DNA from: Algoriphagus marinus
Lineage (GTDB): Bacteria > Bacteroidota > Bacteroidia > Cytophagales > Cyclobacteriaceae
Assembly: GCF_001936475.1 (NCBI RefSeq)
Contig: NZ_MSPQ01000001.1
Span: forward strand, 1 to 64,000
Length of the DNA stretch: 64,000 bases
Direction of reading: 5' to 3'
Below the pieces are notes generated by a model. The model was not told where the DNA came from. It was given only the letters and a program-made list of their open reading frames with translations, and did no database searches. The translations under genes and the position numbers were made by a program. Shown here piece after piece: positions 8,126 to 16,675 of the stretch (position 1 is its first letter; each line of letters opens with the position of its first letter).

Positions 8126-8773
8126 TATTTCTATTTCAAAATCATTTATCAATCGTTCACATCATCAAGATTTTGATTGGTGCAAAACCTCCTGATATCA
8201 CCCTATTTTCACCCTATTTTTCCCAACTATACAAAAACTCCTATAAGTCTCTTTTATTAGTATTCTATGCATTAGGTGTGTGTCCGCAATTCCCTATCCT
8301 CAACTTAAAATAAAGACTCTTAAATTCCTAAATCCTCAGGCTCGGCAGACCAACTTACTTTTTTCATTTTTGAGAATTATCGCTTAAATGCCTTAAAGCT
8401 GATATTCATAAAAATCACTAATCCAGGTGAGTCTCTTTAGACAGCTTTGGATGAAATTTGCTTATAGCTTCCCAATTTAATGGAATTACTTTTCGGATGA
8501 AGATTTAGAAGTAAAATTGGCCCTATGAGGAACTACTTGAGCATCAAATTAATATAATATGTATATACGTAATTACACCAATATGGAAATATCATTTAGC
8601 TTTTTGGTTGGAAGACCGATGACCGAAGACCGAAGTTTGCCAAAACTGGACTTCGCCTGAGCTTTTAGGTCGTTAAATCAAGTTACTGGTAAGAAAGCGT
8701 ATAATCATAGTATATAATAGCAAAAGGGCTTCTACACATACCTAATCTCAAAAATTAAATTTATGTTTGGATA
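8126..8773. promoter_or_regulatory. Divergent intergenic region with short repeats
   Basis: About 650 non-coding bases separate the minus-strand DUF6090 array from the plus-strand sensor kinase, so both promoters should lie here. Visible structure: a perfect 11-base tandem repeat, CACCCTATTTT twice (8199-8220), about 140 bases upstream of the array start; three near-perfect copies of GACCGAA (8614-8634); and very AT-rich DNA around 8550-8575. A short plus-strand frame across 8053-8313 has no coding character. I cannot place the -33/-7 elements with confidence. Confidence 0.4.
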
Positions 8774-10777
8774 ATGTTGGATAGACGCCCAATTCACCTG
8801 AAATTAGTTTTACTAAAAATACTTTACTTTTCCCTTTCTGTCTTCCTTTTATTCTGTATTGGAACATCAAATTCCTATGCTCAAGCTCAAAAGCCACATT
8901 TAGACGCAAGCTTATTTAAAGAAGGTTTACTTGAATTAAAATTCCAAAACAGCTGGAGGTATCAACCTGGCGATAATCTGGAATGGGCCAATCCTAACTT
9001 TGATGATGCAGGTTGGTATACCTTAGACCCTATTGGTTTAAAAGCATACCAGATGCCAGATAGCTTGTGGAAGGGCTATGGCTGGTGGAGAATTTCTTTT
9101 ACTGCCGACCCAAGCACAATTGAAAGTATTCAAAGACTATATTTCTATTCTTGGGGGGCAGCGGAAATTTATTTAGACGGAAAGCTCGTAACTACCTACG
9201 GAAATTTTTCACCGGACAGCAAACTGGAAAAAACCTACAGTCCCGACTATGATGGGGACCGGCCAATGAAAATTATGGCAAAAGAGGTGCATACATTGGC
9301 CATTAGATTTTCAAACCATCAGGCAAAAAAAAACTTTCAGACATTTAGGTACTTTTCTGAAAATCTTGGATTTAACATTGGCTTTTCTTCGGAAGTCCGA
9401 GCTAAATTTTCCGATCGCCGGTATGCAAACAGCCTTGCTACGCTGTCAGTAATAGTAGTATTGCTTTCTATTTTGTTGCTACTACATGTTCTACTCTATT
9501 TCAAATTTAGGAAAGAGAAAAGTAACCTAGTGATTACACTGATCACCTTCCTGTTTTTATGTGCCGCTATTTGTGCTCATATACTTTTGTTTGTAGATCT
9601 CAACGGTTTTTCCAATCCAATTATAAGTGGGATTCTAAATTCCACTGCTTTTGGTTTGGGGTATGGCTTTTTACCTTATTCTTTAAGTTCTCTTTTTAAA
9701 ATAAAAAAATACTATTGGACCAAGCACCTGGTATGGTTGGCGCTCTTAAGAACTGGCAATTATTTTATAAATATTTTCAATTTCATTCTTTTTGATGCTA
9801 CCATCATACTTGGGGTCATTATTCTTATGGTTATCATCATGCGAATAGCCCTCAAGGAAAAAAATATTGGGGCACGCTATGTTGCGTTTGGAGCGATAGG
9901 AACTTCAGTTTTTCTATTAGTCAATAGAATGATTAATGCCGATATCATTGCTCTAAGCACATCTTTATATTACTTAGACCTCATATTATTATATATCAGT
10001 TACCCATTAGGTATTTATATATATATCACCAATCAGTATGGTAGACTCTTTATCGCTATGGAGCAAGAAGTTGGAGAACGAACACACCAACTTAATGCCA
10101 CGATCAGTGATTTGACTAGGACCAAAAACGAGCTTTCATCAAAGAATAATGAAAATGTATTATTGCTTAAGGAAATACATCACCGTGTAAAAAATAATCT
10201 GGAAGTAGTATCGAGCTTGCTCGCCCTGCAGTCTGCCAAAATAGACGACCCCAATATGCAGAAGGTCATGTTAGCCAGCCAAAACAGGGTACAATCCATG
10301 GGTATTTTGCACCAAAAACTTTATCAAGGCGAGCATTTGGCTTTTATCGAAATGAAAAATTATTTCGAAAACCTCTGCATTAATATTTTGGACTCCTACA
10401 ATGAAACTGAACGAATAAAAGTAACTATTGAAATGAATGAATTTGAATTGGATGTTGATACAGCAATGCCTTTAGGCTTGATTGTAAATGAGCTGCTCAC
10501 CAATTCATTGAAATACGCTTTCCCTAAAGGTGAAAAAGGGAACATTGAGTTAAGTATCAGAGAATTGAGTGAAAACAATTTTCAACTTAAAATCGGTGAT
10601 AATGGAGTGGGAAAATCTTTGGATACAAAAGCTAATGGTACTGGCTTTGGCTCTCAATTGGTGGATTTGCTAACCCGTCAGATTGATGGAAAATTGTCCC
10701 AGGATGTAAGTAATGGAACAATGATTTTAATAGATTTTAAAAAGCAAAGAGTTGGCAGCGGCCATATATCAGCCTAG
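8774..10777 (+). CDS. 7TM sensor histidine kinase (HisKA_2 type)
   Basis: This 667-residue protein has a signal anchor (about 10-37). A periplasmic beta-sandwich follows (about 40-210) with a sugar-binding-like pattern (WANPNFDDAGWYTL, YFYSWGAAEIYLDGK). Seven hydrophobic segments come next (about 220-425), then a short coiled coil. The kinase core has a HisKA_2 dimerisation motif LKEIHHRVKNNLE with the phospho-acceptor His at about 469-470. The ATPase has an N-box (NELLTNSLKYAF) and G-boxes (DNGVGKS, GTGFGSQLV). This layout matches 7TMR-DISM sensors, which sense small extracellular ligands. No response regulator is encoded nearby, so its partner is elsewhere. Confidence 0.9.
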   Translation: MLDRRPIHLKLVLLKILYFSLSVFLLFCIGTSNSYAQAQKPHLDASLFKEGLLELKFQNSWRYQPGDNLEWANPNFDDAGWYTLDPIGLKAYQMPDSLWKGYGWWRISFTADPSTIESIQRLYFYSWGAAEIYLDGKLVTTYGNFSPDSKLEKTYSPDYDGDRPMKIMAKEVHTLAIRFSNHQAKKNFQTFRYFSENLGFNIGFSSEVRAKFSDRRYANSLATLSVIVVLLSILLLLHVLLYFKFRKEKSNLVITLITFLFLCAAICAHILLFVDLNGFSNPIISGILNSTAFGLGYGFLPYSLSSLFKIKKYYWTKHLVWLALLRTGNYFINIFNFILFDATIILGVIILMVIIMRIALKEKNIGARYVAFGAIGTSVFLLVNRMINADIIALSTSLYYLDLILLYISYPLGIYIYITNQYGRLFIAMEQEVGERTHQLNATISDLTRTKNELSSKNNENVLLLKEIHHRVKNNLEVVSSLLALQSAKIDDPNMQKVMLASQNRVQSMGILHQKLYQGEHLAFIEMKNYFENLCINILDSYNETERIKVTIEMNEFELDVDTAMPLGLIVNELLTNSLKYAFPKGEKGNIELSIRELSENNFQLKIGDNGVGKSLDTKANGTGFGSQLVDLLTRQIDGKLSQDVSNGTMILIDFKKQRVGSGHISA

Positions 10778-10790
10778 AAGCTTACAGAAT

Positions 10791-10814
10791 ATAGGGTTTT
10801 TCAAAAACCTCTAT
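10791..10814. terminator. Bidirectional terminator-like hairpin
   Basis: ATAGGGTTTTT / AAAAACCTCTAT forms a hairpin with a minimal loop and one mismatch, bearing a T-run on each strand. It lies between the convergent kinase and the small minus-strand gene, where a shared terminator is expected. Confidence 0.45.
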
Positions 10815-11081
10815 TCATTTCACCAAGCATTTAGGTTCCAATAACTCGATAAGAATCATCACTTCTTCCCTGATTTGCTCATAAAGCTCTAACTGGCGCG
10901 CATTGCAGGAAATATAAGTTAACCCACCATTTAATAATTGATAGCTCATTGCATCAGACAATACCTCATCGTAATCCAGCCGCATGGAGTCATAGACATC
11001 TTTTTCCATACCAGTTTTGAATCTTTCCGTCAACATTTGGGAATGAATCCGACCGCTTTCAAATAGGTCATTTTCTATCAA
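10815..11081 (-). CDS. Small hypothetical protein, possible gene fragment
   Basis: This open frame has up to 88 codons, but it can only reach that length from a TTG at 11081, because a TAA lies immediately upstream. The first ATG gives about 73 residues (MLTERFKTG onward). The predicted product is helical and acidic, ending LELYEQIREEVMILIELLEPK. That pattern recalls the C-terminal helices of the DUF6090 proteins at 4.3-8.1 kb, so it may be the surviving tail of such a gene. It could also be an independent small gene. No known domain is visible. Confidence 0.45.
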   Translation of the reverse strand: MIENDLFESGRIHSQMLTERFKTGMEKDVYDSMRLDYDEVLSDAMSYQLLNGGLTYISCNARQLELYEQIREEVMILIELLEPKCLVK

Positions 11082-11124
11082 TTATTGAGTCATGCGAAAA
11101 GGCCCTGAAATAGAAAAATCTGAT

Positions 11125-11316
11125 TCAGCCCACTACCCCGTCCCCATCAATATCCTTTCCACTTCGCTCCTCCAGAATGTGTAAGGTCTTTAAAAGGAGG
11201 GTCTTGGTTTTTTCAAGCTCTTCTTCCAAATAAAGGACGCGTTGTTCCAGCGAAACAGCCTTGTCTTTTTGCTCCTCAATTTCACTTTGCTGAATTAAAT
11301 CCCAAAACATTCCCAT
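11125..11316 (-). CDS. Small coiled-coil protein with EF-hand-like tail
   Basis: This 63-residue protein starts MGMFWDLIQQSEI. It has a strong heptad pattern over about residues 15-50 (LEQRVLYLEEELEKTKTLL) and ends in DIDGDGVVG, a calcium-loop-like Asp-rich motif. It has no signal peptide. Similar short coiled-coil proteins with a terminal DxDGDG loop occur in Bacteroidota as conserved hypotheticals, as far as I recall. It lies on the same strand as the molybdenum hydroxylase genes upstream but more than 50 bases away. Role unknown. Confidence 0.65.
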   Translation of the reverse strand: MGMFWDLIQQSEIEEQKDKAVSLEQRVLYLEEELEKTKTLLLKTLHILEERSGKDIDGDGVVG

Positions 11317-11372
11317 GATCTTCTAATTTTAATGTTCGTTAAACTATGCCTACTCTACTTTTAAGTAGGGTA

Positions 11373-13598
11373 TTAAGTCGTTTGCCTCATCGACTCTCTC
11401 AAATCATTTTTTGAAATAGGCAATTGACGAATTCGAATTCCGGTGGCATTGAAGATGGCATTAGTCACTGCAGGCCCTATCACTGGTGTACTTGGTTCGC
11501 CCCCACCTCCTGGAGGATTTCCCGAGTTGATGATATGCGTTTCGATCTTTGGAGCTTCATTCATTCGAGTCACAGGATAATCATGAAAATTACCCTGCAT
11601 CACTGCTCCATTTTCTATTGAAATCTCCCCAGTCATTGCGGCGGCAAGGCCGTAGATAATCCCACTTTCCATCTGCGCAATAAATCCATCCGGATGAATC
11701 GCAAATCCTGCATCCACAGCACAGACTACACGATGTACTTTAACTTTTCCTTCGACGCTTACTTCCACTTCAGCAACTTCAGCCACAATGGTTCCAAAAG
11801 ATTGGGCGATAGCTATACCTCTACCCCAATTTGCTGGAAGTGCTGTTCCCCAGCCTGATTTTTCCATTACCAAATCCAGAACCGCTTGGAATCGGGGATT
11901 ATTTTTAGACAGATTTTTTCGATAAGCAAAAGGATCCTGCTTCGCAGCAAAAGCGAGTTCATCAATAAATGACTCGGTCAAAAAACCATGTGTGGAATGA
12001 TCCACACTTCTCCAATTCCCCCAAGGAACAAAGGTCTCCGGGCTGGAATATTGAATCAACTGGTTTGGAATATCGTATGGCATATCTGCCGCTTCCGGTG
12101 GATGATGCTTAAATATAAACTGATGAGTATAAGCAATTGGATTCCCTGATTTATCCAAACCGGCTTTCATTCGACTGAGGGTCGCCTCTCGATATACATC
12201 GTGCTGGGTATCTTCTTCTCTGGACCAGATTAATTTCACCGGAAAATCTACTTCCTTCGCGATCATTACTGCCTGCTCGATAACATCCGTTTCGGACCTT
12301 CTGCCAAATCCACCACCCAAAAGTTGATTGTGAACAGTGACCTGATCAAAGTCTAGATCCAATAGTTTGGCAGCAGCAGCTTTTACCCCAAGTGGATTTT
12401 GACTTCCACACCAGATTTCACATTTCCCGTCATGCACCCAAGTCGTACAATTCATCGGCTCCATGGTGGCATGTGCTAGAAAAGGAAGCTCGTATTCTGC
12501 CTCAACCAAGGTTTCTGCACTTTCTAGTTCCTTCAGCGCATCTCCTTTTTTAAAGTGCAGGTCTAGCTCGTCCTCTGCCAAAGCGGTATCCATTGCTTTC
12601 TTGTATCCATTGATGATATCTGCTTGGCTGAGCTTATTATTTGCAGTGGATTCAAATTCAATGGGAAGCCCGTCAAGTGTCGTTTTTGCCTGCCAATACC
12701 CATCAGCAATAACTGCTACCGCATTTCCCAAGTTCAAAATCTTACTTACTCCAAGCATGCTTGAGGAGATGGTAGTGTCTACAGATTTCACTTTACTTCC
12801 AAAAACTGGGGAAGCTTTAATGGTCGCATATTTCATCCCGGCTACTTGCACATCCATTCCGAATTTTGCCTCTCCCGTGACTTTAGCAGGAATGTCGAAT
12901 CGAGGCTTGGAAGTACCCATGATGGTGAATTCTTCCTGAGATTTTAGCTTAGGTGTCTTTGGACTTTTAACCTTTGCGGCTGCGGGAGCGAGTTCAGCAA
13001 AAGTTGCTGTTCGATTACTAGCCTGATGAATTATGGTGCTGTTTTGAGCTTTGAGCTCTTCTGTAGGAACCTTCCAAGTGTCTGCCGCAGCTTGGAGAAG
13101 CATTGCCTTAGCCGCAGCACCGGCGATTCGCATGCCATGCTGGCCGGTAAATCTTACCGAAGCCGAACCTCCGGTAATCTGAAAATTCATTGATTTCACC
13201 GCAGTGAGAAATACTCCATCGATGGTCCCTTCCAAAAATTTGGGGAATTGTTTATCTCCTGCAATAAATCCTTTTGCCAAAACATAGTTTGCGTATTCTT
13301 TATCAGCGGGCGCTTCCAGAAACTTTACTTTTGACCAATCTGCATCCATTTCTTCAGCAAGCATCATCGCCAAAGTAGTATGCACACCTTGGCCCATTTC
13401 TGCATGTGGAATGATTGCGGTTACTGTATTGTCTGGAGAGATCTTCAACCAAATATTCATCACTGTTTCATCAGCTGAAGCGATTAAGCCAGCCACTTTG
13501 GATGATCGATTTCCGGGACGGATAGCTATTCCGATCACTACTGCACCACTTGCTAAAACTCCTGCGCCGATAAAGGCACGTCTAGTCCATTTTTTCAT
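11373..13598 (-). CDS. Molybdopterin-binding oxidoreductase subunit (IorB type)
   Basis: This 741-residue large subunit belongs to the xanthine dehydrogenase family, isoquinoline 1-oxidoreductase beta-like branch. The N-terminus is a twin-arginine signal (WTRRAFIGAG and a hydrophobic stretch), so the complex acts in the periplasm. Cofactor-binding motifs are visible: GQGVHTTLAMM, GGGFGRRSETD, and near the end GNPPGGGGEPSTPVIGPAVTNA. The [2Fe-2S] partner is encoded 2 bases upstream, giving a two-subunit enzyme without an FAD subunit. The substrate is probably an N-heterocycle or aldehyde and cannot be set from sequence. No dedicated maturation factor (XdhC/MocA type) is in the window. Confidence 0.92.
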   Translation of the reverse strand: MKKWTRRAFIGAGVLASGAVVIGIAIRPGNRSSKVAGLIASADETVMNIWLKISPDNTVTAIIPHAEMGQGVHTTLAMMLAEEMDADWSKVKFLEAPADKEYANYVLAKGFIAGDKQFPKFLEGTIDGVFLTAVKSMNFQITGGSASVRFTGQHGMRIAGAAAKAMLLQAAADTWKVPTEELKAQNSTIIHQASNRTATFAELAPAAAKVKSPKTPKLKSQEEFTIMGTSKPRFDIPAKVTGEAKFGMDVQVAGMKYATIKASPVFGSKVKSVDTTISSSMLGVSKILNLGNAVAVIADGYWQAKTTLDGLPIEFESTANNKLSQADIINGYKKAMDTALAEDELDLHFKKGDALKELESAETLVEAEYELPFLAHATMEPMNCTTWVHDGKCEIWCGSQNPLGVKAAAAKLLDLDFDQVTVHNQLLGGGFGRRSETDVIEQAVMIAKEVDFPVKLIWSREEDTQHDVYREATLSRMKAGLDKSGNPIAYTHQFIFKHHPPEAADMPYDIPNQLIQYSSPETFVPWGNWRSVDHSTHGFLTESFIDELAFAAKQDPFAYRKNLSKNNPRFQAVLDLVMEKSGWGTALPANWGRGIAIAQSFGTIVAEVAEVEVSVEGKVKVHRVVCAVDAGFAIHPDGFIAQMESGIIYGLAAAMTGEISIENGAVMQGNFHDYPVTRMNEAPKIETHIINSGNPPGGGGEPSTPVIGPAVTNAIFNATGIRIRQLPISKNDLRESMRQTT

Positions 13599-13600
13599 CG

Positions 13601-14086
13601 CTAAATAATTTCAGGAGTGGTAGAAGATTGAAGTGATTCAGAAGCACGTTTGATAGCAGACTTGATTCGCCCATACATGCCACAGCGACAGATATTACCA
13701 GACATAGCTGCATCAATCTCGGCATCGCTTGGCGATGGGTTTTCATTCAAAAGAGCCACGGCAGACATGATTTGACCGGATTGGCAATACCCGCATTGGG
13801 GTGTTTGCTCGTCTATCCAAGCTTGTTGCACGGCATGTAGCGTGTTTTGATCCGAAGCGATACCTTCTATGGTAGTAATGTTCTTTCCTTCTGCAGCAGT
13901 CACAGGAGTAATGCAGGAGCGAATAGGCTGCCCATCCAAATGGATCGTACATGCTCCGCACTGTGCGATTCCGCAGCCAAACTTGGTTCCTGTCAATCCG
14001 CATTGTTCCCGGATCGCCCAAAGAAGTGGCATTCCTCCGGGTGCATCTACTTCAAAATCTTTCCCATTAATTATTAAGCGTGTCAT
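13601..14086 (-). CDS. (2Fe-2S)-binding oxidoreductase subunit (IorA type)
   Basis: This 161-residue small subunit pairs with the downstream molybdopterin subunit. It carries the two cluster-binding cysteine sets of the family: a plant-type ferredoxin loop ([16 protein letters not shown], with a later C in IRSC) and the helical [10 protein letters not shown] plus [12 protein letters not shown] motif. It has no signal peptide, as expected, because it is co-exported with the Tat-bearing large subunit. Two bases separate the genes, so they form one operon. It passes electrons from the molybdenum site to an unidentified acceptor. Confidence 0.94.
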   Translation of the reverse strand: MTRLIINGKDFEVDAPGGMPLLWAIREQCGLTGTKFGCGIAQCGACTIHLDGQPIRSCITPVTAAEGKNITTIEGIASDQNTLHAVQQAWIDEQTPQCGYCQSGQIMSAVALLNENPSPSDAEIDAAMSGNICRCGMYGRIKSAIKRASESLQSSTTPEII

Positions 14087-14135
14087 AAGTCAGCTTTTTT
14101 TTTAAAGCAGTTCAATACTTACAATTTATTAAAAA

Positions 14136-14891
14136 TCACCGCAATGGCAATTCTTCGATCAGGCCCTCAGCCAAAGCAAGTTGAGATTTATACTCCTGTA
14201 GGGAGCGTCCCATCATAGTTCGGACTACCGCAACTTTATTAATGAAGAGATCCAAGGTGTTTTTGTCTGGAATCTTCAGGTACATTTCTTTGGTAACAGG
14301 CAGATTGAACCGTAACTCTCCTGTCACTTCAAAATTCATCAGGGTAGCAGCTATTGGCACAAGTTCCCACTCTGCCTTTTCGATCACTTCATCCCGGAAC
14401 ACTGTTTTCTTCAGCTGATTGTCATACGCATTCATCTTATTTACCAGCTTTTGATTGAAAAAACGAAGCGTCCCCGATGATTTCATTTGGGAGTAAGTTC
14501 CGTCTGTTGGAGAAAAAGGAAAAGTGGCAAAAACCATTGTCATGCTTTTATAAAAAGTGAGGGTATCCCAGGAGGTTTTAGGTTTGTGGAGCATCTCTAA
14601 GAAATTTTGGATCTTCTCGTCCTTTTCTTGAACGAATCGGATCGCTTCTTCTAAAGCTTCACGATCTTGTTTTAAATCCTCCAGCATGGACTGAGCGAGC
14701 ACATCTGCACTTTTCTGTTCCACATAGGATTCCCGGAGGTTTTCCACAAAAAATCCAAGTACAATCGCCAAAAACAACATCAGAAATTCTTTGAGATAGG
14801 AGTTCCAGTCTCTCTTTTTTTTACCCTTAAAATCCGGATTGGAAGGAGCATCCACTCTGGGATTCGCTTTGGTTTTCAGGGATTTTCCCAT
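14136..14891 (-). CDS. Single-pass membrane protein, DUF6090-like architecture (A)
   Basis: This 251-residue protein has a basic cytoplasmic head and one transmembrane helix at about residues 36-55 (KEFLMLFLAIVLGFFVENLR). A helical extracytoplasmic domain follows with the signature DGTYSQMKSSGTLRFFNQKL. Anchor position and this signature match the DUF6090 array proteins, although the head sequence differs. Three bases separate it from its paralogue upstream. It is the last gene of a DsrE / NTF2-like / membrane-protein operon. Function unknown. Confidence 0.85.
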   Translation of the reverse strand: MGKSLKTKANPRVDAPSNPDFKGKKKRDWNSYLKEFLMLFLAIVLGFFVENLRESYVEQKSADVLAQSMLEDLKQDREALEEAIRFVQEKDEKIQNFLEMLHKPKTSWDTLTFYKSMTMVFATFPFSPTDGTYSQMKSSGTLRFFNQKLVNKMNAYDNQLKKTVFRDEVIEKAEWELVPIAATLMNFEVTGELRFNLPVTKEMYLKIPDKNTLDLFINKVAVVRTMMGRSLQEYKSQLALAEGLIEELPLR

Positions 14892-14893
14892 GG

Positions 14894-15646
14894 CTAGTTT
14901 AGCTTATATTCAGTTTGAATCAGTTCCAACAAATCAGTAGCCTCCCTTCTTAGAGATTCTGCCCGCTTACTATTTCCAAGTGACATTTTAGATAAAAAAT
15001 GAATCTGAAATGCCAGCTCATTTATGGTATTGAAATCATCTGTTATCAACTGGGGATTCGTGGTAGGTAAAACAAATTTCATATCGGCATCCATCGTCGC
15101 ATTCAGTTCATTGGAATTAAAGACTTTTCCTCCCATTTCTCTGAAGGTGGATTTGGTTTTACTGTCATTTTGATCCCAATCTTCCAATATTCTCACCATC
15201 TTTTCATACCTGAGTAATTCATCGACGATGTTTCTTTTTTGGATCAGGCGAAGATTTCCTGCATTTTTTAGCTGCTGAATGGTACCATCGGAATAGACAA
15301 AGGGCTTCTCGTCAAATACTTGTCTAGCGAAATAATAGATCTGATTGCCATGAAGATTTCTCTCCTCCGAAAGCATCAAGCTTGCAAGAGAGTCCATTAA
15401 AAGGGACTTCTCTCTTTTAAAAGCTATATAAGTTTGGAGAGTCGAAGTATCAGTTTTCAAATCCTCGATCAGCGACAGCATATATTCTTTCTCGATCTTT
15501 TTTACACTCAGGGATTCCCGGTAATTTTCTGCCAGAAATCCGCAGAAAACAGCCAGAAAGAGCATGAAAAATTCCTTGAAATAGGACTTCCAGTTTTTCG
15601 ATTTTTGGATTGGTGTGGATTGTTCGGGATCCTCGTTTACTTCCAT
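14894..15646 (-). CDS. Single-pass membrane protein, DUF6090-like architecture (B)
   Basis: This protein of 250 residues is counted from the ATG at 15646 (MEVNEDPEQS). A longer reading from 15670 is possible but lies inside the upstream gene, whereas 15646 sits one base after that gene's stop. It has a transmembrane helix at about residues 24-43 (KEFFMLFLAVFCGFLAENYR), then a helical domain with the signature DGTIQQLKNAGNLRLIQKRN. It is a paralogue of the downstream gene and, in layout, of the DUF6090 array. Function unknown. Confidence 0.83.
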   Translation of the reverse strand: MEVNEDPEQSTPIQKSKNWKSYFKEFFMLFLAVFCGFLAENYRESLSVKKIEKEYMLSLIEDLKTDTSTLQTYIAFKREKSLLMDSLASLMLSEERNLHGNQIYYFARQVFDEKPFVYSDGTIQQLKNAGNLRLIQKRNIVDELLRYEKMVRILEDWDQNDSKTKSTFREMGGKVFNSNELNATMDADMKFVLPTTNPQLITDDFNTINELAFQIHFLSKMSLGNSKRAESLRREATDLLELIQTEYKLN

Positions 15647-15647
15647 A

Positions 15648-16112
15648 TTATTCAATTGGCAAAGTGACAAAAAGCTGGGAATGAATTAGCCAGGTCCCGG
15701 TTTTCTTGGTCCACTGAGCGGAATACTTTCCTCCCACTACTGGGGATGTTGAATCTTCATAGAAACCTTCCCAGGTCCCTGTTTCCCAAGCCAGCTGAGT
15801 TTCTGGATTTACCAGGATCTCATTTGGAGTTCTGACCCAATACATTTTAGGACCGCTATCATTTTTGATATAGTCTTGAAGTGCTTTTTTACCAGCAAGC
15901 AATGTTCCCGCTCCTGTAGTAATCAAGGCATCATCCGTTGAAAAAGTAGCATTCAAGTCCTCATCAAAATTTCTGAGCGCCTCATTTGAAGCAATTCGCT
16001 GCGCTCGGATTTCTGCTATTTCCCTGTCCATGCTTTGTCCCTTAACCAGACTGACCTGAAAGCAAATCAGAAGTCCGGTAATAATTTGGGATATTATCAA
16101 GTAGATTCTCAT
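15648..16112 (-). CDS. Secreted NTF2-like (DUF4440/SnoaL) protein
   Basis: I place the start at 16112 (MRIYLIISQIITGLLICF), which gives a 154-residue protein with a signal peptide and an ATGA overlap with the upstream DsrE gene. The open frame extends further upstream but has no coding logic there. The mature part has the DUF4440 fold pattern: helical IASNEALRNFDEDLNATF, then DDALITTGAGTLLAGKKALQ, and a final strand ending WLIHSQLFVTLP. These proteins are small cone-shaped ligand-binding or enzyme scaffolds. Its substrate is unknown. Confidence 0.82.
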   Translation of the reverse strand: MRIYLIISQIITGLLICFQVSLVKGQSMDREIAEIRAQRIASNEALRNFDEDLNATFSTDDALITTGAGTLLAGKKALQDYIKNDSGPKMYWVRTPNEILVNPETQLAWETGTWEGFYEDSTSPVVGGKYSAQWTKKTGTWLIHSQLFVTLPIE

Positions 16113-16645
16113 AGAACTATGATTTGATACCCTTTTTGCAGTAAATCTGTGGTAGCAGTAAATCTTGAGGTCGCCATCCGAACTCCGGGAAAAATATTCG
16201 CTGGAAGGAGATCTTGCTTCATCATAGACTGACCACAAACGATAACTTCCACTCCTGCTTTTTCAAATTCTTCTAATAATTGGGCGTTGGGATTGGCTTG
16301 CTCAAAGCGCTCCTGATAAGTTTCATTTGAAAGAATCAAGGGCGTGGCACCACTATAAACCACAATGGCAAGATGAATATTCTCTTTCGGGATTCCCGAA
16401 TAATGATGGAGATTATACATCCTTGCTGCATAATCAAGTAAGTCTCCAACTTGATCTTTATTTTGTATTCGCTCCCCTATTTCCACCACAAGTCGATACT
16501 GTTTGGTTGGATCTGGTTTTTCCACTTCAAAAGGAATATCATTCACGGCACCATAGCCTTGAATTATTGGATAGACCAATTGTTGTGCTCCAGAAAACGA
16601 AGAAAATCCTAGGAAGAGGAAGAAAAAAAGAAAAGGGCTTTTCAT
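16109..16645 (-). CDS. Secreted DsrE-family protein
   Basis: This 178-residue protein has a signal peptide (about 1-20, ending FSGAQ) and a DsrE/DsrF-like alpha/beta domain. Visible features are YRLVVEIGE, YAARMYNLHHYSGIP, IHLAIVVYSGATP and a cysteine in VEVIVCGQSMMKQ, the place where DsrE-like proteins carry a reactive or structural Cys. It is first in an operon with the NTF2-like protein and two single-pass membrane proteins. Periplasmic sulfur-related or redox binding is plausible but unproven. Confidence 0.85.
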   Translation of the reverse strand: MKSPFLFFFLFLGFSSFSGAQQLVYPIIQGYGAVNDIPFEVEKPDPTKQYRLVVEIGERIQNKDQVGDLLDYAARMYNLHHYSGIPKENIHLAIVVYSGATPLILSNETYQERFEQANPNAQLLEEFEKAGVEVIVCGQSMMKQDLLPANIFPGVRMATSRFTATTDLLQKGYQIIVL

Positions 16646-16675
16646 AAAATTTAGATTTAAGAAAAAGGGATCAGC

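Noticed and set aside
8053..8313. 86-codon plus-strand frame upstream of the array
   Set aside because: It overlaps the DUF6090 start and shows low-complexity non-coding composition.
11347..11372. Palindrome CTACTTTTAAGTAG as a terminator
   Set aside because: No T-run follows on either strand, and the stem is weak.
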